Assembly: GCA_036677145.1 (NCBI GenBank) | Contig: JAKFFF010000029.1 | Span: 1-9,917, forward strand | Reading direction: 5' to 3' | Source of the DNA: CADEED01 sp036677145 | Lineage (GTDB): Bacteria; Pseudomonadota; Gammaproteobacteria; Steroidobacterales; Steroidobacteraceae | DNA length: 9,917 nucleotides | Shown: positions 5,929-9,917 of the stretch, piece by piece | Layout of the letters: each line of letters starts with the position of its first letter | Numbering within the stretch: the stretch's first letter is position 1 | Made by a program: the position numbers and the translations under genes | The notes under the pieces: model-generated | The model's input: the letters and a program-made list of their open reading frames with translations, nothing else | Database searches by the model: none | Told to the model about the DNA's origin: nothing

Positions 5929-7038
5929 TCACCGGCGCAGCAAGAATTCCCCAAGTTTGCGCCGCCGCCCGTTGAGCAACGCTTCGACGCGGTGTATGCC
6001 GGGATAATGCTTGCGCGTGGTGAGCTGCTCGAGTCCTATCTTCTTCGACAGCGTAACCCGGCCGCGCGCCGGCAGATCCACGGCCTTGAGCTTGAAGGTC
6101 TTCGCGCCCGTGCCGCGCGACTTCACGAAATGCACGACGAGATCGGCCATGACGCGTTGACCGCGCGCCGCGGTGCTGACGAGATCGAAAGAGATCCGCA
6201 CGCTGCCGCCGACTTTCGGCCGCGCGGGCGTTATCTTCACCGCGCGAACGGAAACCTTCGCTTCTCCGCCGAAGCCGAGAGCGCCCAGCGCGCCCGCGTC
6301 GGCCCGTTTCACGGCCGAACGCAGCGCATGCCTGATCACCCACTCGCGTTCCGGCGTCGCATCGCGCAGCCAGCGTTTCGCGACCTCGGTCAGCAATGCC
6401 GGGTGATCCTTGCCGATGTCATTGAGGTTGTTCGCCACCGAGCGGCGCACGTACAGCTCGGGATCGTCGCGCAACAGTTCGAGTAGTTCGAGCACGGGAC
6501 GCGGATCTTGCTGAAACGCGCGCAGGCGCGACGCCCAGGGCAGCCGCGGGCGCGTGCCTTCGGAGACCAGCCGGCGGACGTGATGGCTCGGATCGCGGGC
6601 CCACTCGCGCAGCGTCGCGAGCGTGCGCTCGGGATGTTTTTCGAGGAACGGCCGTATCGAGAATTCGGCCGTGAAACGTTGCGTCAGCGCATGCTGCGCG
6701 CGCATCGACTCCGCGAAATGATCGAGCCCGTGGCGCGCGACGAAATACGTATGCGGCATGTAGAGGAAGGACGACATGCCCCCGGCGGCGCGATGCTCAT
6801 GCGGCTGCGACGCGGAGTCGAGCAGGATCGCGATGGCCCGGGGATAGTCCGCCGGCAGATGTTTGCGCAGCGCCGCGGCGATGTGCATGCCGCGCGCGGT
6901 CAGCGACATCGGGCCGTACCCCTGCGCGACGTCGCGCAGGAAATCGGCGCGCGGGAACTCCGCGTGCACGGCGCCGATCATCTGCGCGATGGCGCGCGGC
7001 ACACTTTCGCCGAACTGGTCCTTGAGCTGGGACGCCAT
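5929..7038 (-). CDS. alkC: AlkC-type DNA alkylation repair glycosylase with C-terminal Ig-like domain
   Basis: This 369-residue protein belongs to the HEAT-like-repeat DNA glycosylases (AlkC/AlkD superfamily), which remove cationic alkylated bases such as 3-methyladenine without flipping them out of the helix. It starts with LKDQFG (5-10), typical of AlkC. The central region has the AlkC core: FTAEFSIRPFLEKHP (122-136), REWARDPSHHVRRLVSEG (144-161) and RPRLPWA (163-169), with Glu125, Trp146 and Asp149 as likely active-site residues by analogy. Further HEAT-like units follow at 181-212 and 215-245. After a Gly/Ala hinge (249-258), residues 260-369 form a beta-rich domain (VRAVKITPARPKVGGSV, then RVMADLVVHFVK) resembling the Ig-like domain of one AlkC subgroup. 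The start codon abuts the stop of the HD gene (TAG then ATG), so coupled translation in an operon is likely. Known relatives repair 3-methyladenine, 3-methylcytosine and 1-methyladenine; the substrate here is inferred. Confidence 0.9.
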   Translation of the reverse strand: MASQLKDQFGESVPRAIAQMIGAVHAEFPRADFLRDVAQGYGPMSLTARGMHIAAALRKHLPADYPRAIAILLDSASQPHEHRAAGGMSSFLYMPHTYFVARHGLDHFAESMRAQHALTQRFTAEFSIRPFLEKHPERTLATLREWARDPSHHVRRLVSEGTRPRLPWASRLRAFQQDPRPVLELLELLRDDPELYVRRSVANNLNDIGKDHPALLTEVAKRWLRDATPEREWVIRHALRSAVKRADAGALGALGFGGEAKVSVRAVKITPARPKVGGSVRISFDLVSTAARGQRVMADLVVHFVKSRGTGAKTFKLKAVDLPARGRVTLSKKIGLEQLTTRKHYPGIHRVEALLNGRRRKLGEFLLRR

Positions 7039-7761
7039 CTACAGAAAGTTATTAGGCCATGTCATGGTGCGCCACATGTGTGCAACCGGCGATCCGTCGA
7101 AGCCCAGCCCTTCCTTCGGCTGCCGGAAGTTCCGGCCGATGATGTCGTCGAACATGTGCACGTCGATTTCAGGTCCGGGCTCGAATGCGTAAGTGTCGAA
7201 GATGGTGACCTGCCGCGCGGTCATGTACCACCGATGATTCCTTGCCTCGTCATGAGCTTTTCTTATGTATTCGGGCGGCTGGTAGTCCGCGCCGAAGAAT
7301 TGCCGGTACGCCTCCGGGTACTGGTAGCCCGCGGACTCATCGGCAAAATATCGCAGCGGCTGGTGGTACCGCACCGCCCAGGCGATCTCTTCGCTGACGT
7401 AGGGCGCGATGAGTTGCGCGCCCCAGTAACCATGATCCGTGCGGATCAGCGCGCCACTGGCGATGTCGTGCAGAAAACAGGCCATGACGACCTTCTCGTC
7501 ATGGCCGGCGTCGAGCGCGAGTTTCGCGGACATGCACAGGTGCCGCCGCGCCATCGGCCCGAATCGCAGTAGATAGAAGTCGAGCAGCGTGGGTTTTTCC
7601 GGCATACGCGGCAGCGCCGGGTTGTCGCCCATCATGAACACCGCGCCGCGCTGGTTTTCCTCGAAGAGCTGCGCTTCGAGATCGGGCAGGTCCGTGCCGA
7701 GGCGCGCGATCGGCTGCGGCAGTATCAGCCGCTTGCGTCCCGCCTGTGGTTCGTCCGCCAT
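7039..7761 (-). CDS. HD-domain metalloprotein with a PhnZ/MIOX-like six-ligand pattern
   Basis: This 240-residue cytosolic protein has no signal or membrane segment. It carries an HD domain: His74 (RRHLCMS), His98-Asp99 (FLHDIAS), His110 (DHGYWGAQLI), His133 (VRYHQPLRYF) and Asp189 (IFDTYAF). HD phosphohydrolases can bind a metal with fewer ligands. The H...HD...H...H...D set is that of the bimetal HD enzymes, including the di-iron oxygenases PhnZ and myo-inositol oxygenase, and the RYHQPLRYF segment resembles the matching part of PhnZ-like proteins. The product could therefore be an oxygenase or a phosphohydrolase; the substrate is unknown. The ATG at 7761 is preferred over an in-frame upstream start at 7836, because the extra 25 residues would overlap the LysE coding region and look like out-of-frame sequence. 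The gene begins 4 nt after the LysE stop, and its TAG touches the alkC start codon. Confidence 0.85.
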   Translation of the reverse strand: MADEPQAGRKRLILPQPIARLGTDLPDLEAQLFEENQRGAVFMMGDNPALPRMPEKPTLLDFYLLRFGPMARRHLCMSAKLALDAGHDEKVVMACFLHDIASGALIRTDHGYWGAQLIAPYVSEEIAWAVRYHQPLRYFADESAGYQYPEAYRQFFGADYQPPEYIRKAHDEARNHRWYMTARQVTIFDTYAFEPGPEIDVHMFDDIIGRNFRQPKEGLGFDGSPVAHMWRTMTWPNNFL

Positions 7762-7765
7762 GGAA

Positions 7766-8395
7766 TCACTGCCGCGCCGTCGCGAGCCGCAGTCCCAGCC
7801 CGATGAACATCGTGCCGGCGATCTTGTTGAGGACATTCGCGACCGAGGGCCGGCGCAGGAACAGGCCGCGCAGACTCGCGGCCGCCACCGCCAGGATCAC
7901 GCACCAGATGACGCCGAGTGTCATGAACGTGAGCCCCAGGACCAGGAAAGCGGCGACCTTGCTGGTGCTCGTGGCGCTGATGAACTGCGGCATCAGCGCG
8001 AGGAAGAACAACGCGACCTTGGGATTCAATATGTTGGTGATGACGCCCTGCCGGAATGCGGGCCATACCCCCGCGCCGTTGCGTGCGTCTTCGCCCGGCA
8101 GCCCGGTTGCACGGCTCAGCAGGGCGCGCACGCCGATGTAGACCAGGTAGGCCGCGCCCGCGAATTTGACCGCCATGAACGCGTAGGGCGAAGTCGCCAG
8201 CAGCGCGGAAAGCCCGAGCGCCGCGAGCAGCGTGTGAACGATGCTGCCGGCGGTGATGCCGAGCGCCGCTGCGACGCCGTCCCGGCGCCCGCCCGCGAGA
8301 CTGCGCCCAAGAATGAAGAAAGTGTCCTGCCCGGGGGTCAGGACGAGAACGACGGCTGTTGCGATGAACAACCAGTAATGGTGGATCCCGAACAT
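7766..8395 (-). CDS. LysE/RhtB-family amino-acid exporter
   Basis: This 209-residue inner-membrane protein has six predicted hydrophobic segments at about 6-24, 40-63, 70-92, 117-137, 147-172 and 188-206, the size and layout of LysE/RhtB exporters. Family motifs are visible: TPGQDTFFILGRSLAGG (20-36) after the first helix, GITAGSIVHTLLAALGLSAL (46-65), and GVITNILNPKVALFFLALMP (117-136). Such proteins export amino acids or derivatives such as homoserine lactone, using the proton gradient. The substrate cannot be told from sequence. The ATG at 8395 gives a standard N-terminus; an in-frame start at 8470 would add 25 Gly/Ala/Ser/Arg-rich residues before the first helix and is rejected. It is the first gene of an operon with the HD protein and alkC. 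Confidence 0.93.
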   Translation of the reverse strand: MFGIHHYWLFIATAVVLVLTPGQDTFFILGRSLAGGRRDGVAAALGITAGSIVHTLLAALGLSALLATSPYAFMAVKFAGAAYLVYIGVRALLSRATGLPGEDARNGAGVWPAFRQGVITNILNPKVALFFLALMPQFISATSTSKVAAFLVLGLTFMTLGVIWCVILAVAAASLRGLFLRRPSVANVLNKIAGTMFIGLGLRLATARQ

Positions 8396-8520
8396 GGCCG
8401 GCACTTTACCAGCGCCTGAGCCGGCCGCGGGACCCACCCGGGAACCGGAAGCCCTCCCCGGGTTACCCAACGAGGCCAGCCGTCATCTCACCCTCAATAC
8501 GGCGGGAGGGAACCCCCGGC
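8396..8520. other. Divergent intergenic region between the lysE and radical SAM genes
   Basis: This 125-bp gap separates two divergent start codons and must hold, or lie next to, promoters for both. I see no convincing -35/-10 pair on either strand. It contains a 7-bp inverted repeat, ACCCGGG (8436-8442) and CCCGGGT (8457-8463), with a 14-nt spacer. It also contains the purine-rich GGGAGGG (8504-8510) before the radical SAM gene. Confidence 0.5.
8504..8510 (+). promoter_or_regulatory. Ribosome binding site of the radical SAM gene
   Basis: GGGAGGG, including GGAGG at 8505-8509, lies about 10 nt before the ATG at 8521. The spacing is slightly long but the match is strong, and it supports that start codon. 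Confidence 0.6.
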
Positions 8521-9917
8521 ATGCTTTCGATACTGGTCTGTCATTCCTATTTCCTGAACTTCGACCAGAAGCAGCGGCAGCGCGCGAAGCCCTATCCACC
8601 GCTCGCGACACTGCAAGTCGCATCGATGCTGCGCGCCGCGGGGCACGACGTGTCGTTCTTCGATGCGATGCTCGCGGATGATTTCTCGCGATTCGAGCGG
8701 CAGCTCGACACGCTGCGCCCGCAACTCGTGTTGTTCTACGAGGACAATTTCAATTTCCTGAGCAAGATGTGCCTCGGCCGCATGCGCCGCGCCTGTTGCG
8801 ACATGCTGAATCTCGCGCGCGGTCGCGGCGCGCGGGTCATCGCCGCCGGGTCCGATGCATCCGATGCACCGGACAAGTATCTCGGCGCGGGCGCGGATGT
8901 CGTATTACACGGCGAAGCGTTGTCGGCACTCGTCGCGCTGGTCGACCGGCTGAACGCCAACCTCGCCATCGCGGCGGAGTCGCTGGCCGCCGGCCTTCCC
9001 GACGTGAGTTACCCGACGGCCGCGGGCGCAGGCCGTTCGCACGGCAGCCTGCGCCTGCCCGAGCCGGCGCTCGCCCCGCTGCCCTCCTGGGACCTGATCG
9101 ACATCGAGAAATACCGCCGCGTATGGCGGCGCGCGCACGGCTTCTTCAGTCTCAACATGGCCGCCTCGCGCGGCTGTTCCTTTCGCTGCAACTGGTGCGC
9201 GAAACCCATCTGGGGCAACCAGTACCTGCAGCGCCCGGCGGCCGAAACCGCCGCGGAGATGCTGTATCTGCGCCGTCACTACCGCCCCGATCACATCTGG
9301 TTCGCCGACGACATCTTCGGTTTCCGCGTCGATTGGGTGAATGAATTCGCCGCGGCGCTCGAAGCCGGTGGCGGCGGGGTGCCGTTCACGATCCAGCTGC
9401 GGGCCGACCTGGTGAGCGCCGGCATGACGAACGCGTTGCGCCGCGCGGGCTGCCGCGAGGTGTGGATCGGTGCCGAAAGTGGCAGCCAGAAAATTCTCGA
9501 CGCGATGAACAAGGGCACCACCGTCAAACAGAACCTCGCCGCGCGGCGCCTGCTGGGTGAGGCGGGCGTCCGCGTCGGCTTCTTCCTGCAGCTCGGTTAT
9601 CTCGGCGAGGAACTCGACGACATCCTGGCGACCCGCGCGCTGCTCGACAACGCGCGCCCCGATGACGTGGGCGTGAGCGTCTCCTATCCACTGCCCGGGA
9701 CACGTTTCTACGAACAGGTGAAGCAACAGCTCGGTTCGAAGACGCATTGGCAGGAGAGCAATGACCTGGAGATGATGTTTTCGGGCACGTATGTCTCCGA
9801 GTTCTACCGCGCGGTGCGCAACCTGCTGCACGACCAGGTGACGCATCCGGAATCGCCCGACGTGTCGCATCGCTGGGAACGGCTGCTCGCGCAGGAAGCC
9901 GCGTTCCGCAATGGCGC
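8521..9917 (+). CDS. Cobalamin-binding-type radical SAM protein, cut by the right edge
   Basis: The frame stays open from ATG 8521 to the window end, giving 465 complete residues without a stop. Residues 1-150 form a B12-binding-like Rossmann domain: YPPLATLQVASMLRAAGHDV (25-44), FFDAML (46-51), RVIAAGSDAS (105-114), GADVVLHGEA (124-133). The DxHxxG motif that supplies an axial His is absent, as in many radical SAM relatives. The radical SAM core follows: SRGCSFRCNWCAKP (216-229) has Cys219, Cys223 and Cys226 in the CxxxCxxC pattern that binds the [4Fe-4S] cluster and SAM. Core-fold segments are IWFADDIFGF (259-268), IQLRADL (291-297), EVWIGAESGS (313-322) and YPLPGTRFYE (389-398). Such enzymes carry out radical methylations or ring rearrangements of lipids, tetrapyrroles or natural products; the substrate is not predictable here. 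The C-terminus and any partner genes lie beyond the window. Confidence 0.9.
   Translation, partial: MLSILVCHSYFLNFDQKQRQRAKPYPPLATLQVASMLRAAGHDVSFFDAMLADDFSRFERQLDTLRPQLVLFYEDNFNFLSKMCLGRMRRACCDMLNLARGRGARVIAAGSDASDAPDKYLGAGADVVLHGEALSALVALVDRLNANLAIAAESLAAGLPDVSYPTAAGAGRSHGSLRLPEPALAPLPSWDLIDIEKYRRVWRRAHGFFSLNMAASRGCSFRCNWCAKPIWGNQYLQRPAAETAAEMLYLRRHYRPDHIWFADDIFGFRVDWVNEFAAALEAGGGGVPFTIQLRADLVSAGMTNALRRAGCREVWIGAESGSQKILDAMNKGTTVKQNLAARRLLGEAGVRVGFFLQLGYLGEELDDILATRALLDNARPDDVGVSVSYPLPGTRFYEQVKQQLGSKTHWQESNDLEMMFSGTYVSEFYRAVRNLLHDQVTHPESPDVSHRWERLLAQEAAFRNG

Noticed and set aside
5923..5937. Small hairpin (CGCCG / CGGCG) between the convergent stops of the aspartic protease and alkC genes as a two-way terminator
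   Set aside because: The stem is only 5 bp with no T-run on either side; it overlaps the alkC stop and is readily expected by chance in this base composition.
6508..7572. 354-codon plus-strand frame opposite alkC and the HD gene
   Set aside because: It spans the junction of two well-supported genes on the other strand and has no recognisable domain or ribosome binding site.
8436..8463. ACCCGGG/CCCGGGT inverted repeat as a specific operator
   Set aside because: Only 7 bp per arm with a CCCGGG core that is itself palindromic; too easily found by chance in GC-rich DNA to call a site.
8905..9870. 321-codon minus-strand frame opposite the radical SAM gene
   Set aside because: The plus strand encodes intact radical SAM motifs over the same bases; this frame is antisense noise.

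Overview
This is GC-rich, densely packed chromosomal DNA. It fits a gammaproteobacterium, perhaps of the Steroidobacter/Nevskia/Xanthomonas kind. The grounds are a full-length two-domain GlnE, a tightly linked zf-CHCC zinc-finger gene and a general set of proteobacterial genes. The lineage is an inference from gene content and base composition, not from a marker gene. I see no rRNA, tRNA, CRISPR array, insertion sequence, phage gene or plasmid function. Seven genes are complete and one is cut at each window edge. No gap between genes exceeds about 125 bases.

Left block (1-3062, minus strand): glnE, the bifunctional adenylyltransferase/deadenylylase of glutamine synthetase, is followed 9 nt later by the start of a small zf-CHCC protein that runs off the left edge. 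A perfect TATAAT lies across the glnE stop codon, placed to give the small gene its own nearly leaderless transcript.

Middle block (3125-5920, plus strand): three genes appear in a row. They are an envelope lipoprotein with a Pro/Ala linker, a 21-residue internal repeat and a probable beta-helical C-terminus; an Anbu-type proteasome-like peptidase; and an exported aspartic protease with two DTGA active-site motifs in one chain. Two unrelated proteases side by side, next to a lipoprotein, is the most unusual arrangement here. The usual Anbu partners (alpha-E, circularly permuted ATP-grasp, transglutaminase-like) are not in the window. The 62-bp gap between glnE and the lipoprotein gene holds a perfect 9-bp inverted repeat that overlaps a candidate promoter.

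Right block (8395-5929, minus strand): an operon of LysE-family exporter, HD-domain protein and AlkC-type DNA glycosylase. The genes are separated by 4 and 0 nt, so translational coupling is likely. The HD protein carries a six-ligand pattern (H, HD, H, H, D) like that of the di-iron oxygenases PhnZ and MIOX, which raises the possibility that it is an oxygenase rather than a phosphohydrolase. AlkC has an extra beta-rich C-terminal domain, as in the Ig-like-domain subgroup. The operon converges on the aspartic protease gene with only 8 nt between stop codons.

Right edge (8521-9917, plus strand): a cobalamin-binding-type radical SAM enzyme, divergent from the operon and cut by the window end.

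Nothing here is a clear-cut new system. The protease pair with the lipoprotein, and the exporter/HD/AlkC operon, are the two arrangements most worth following up.
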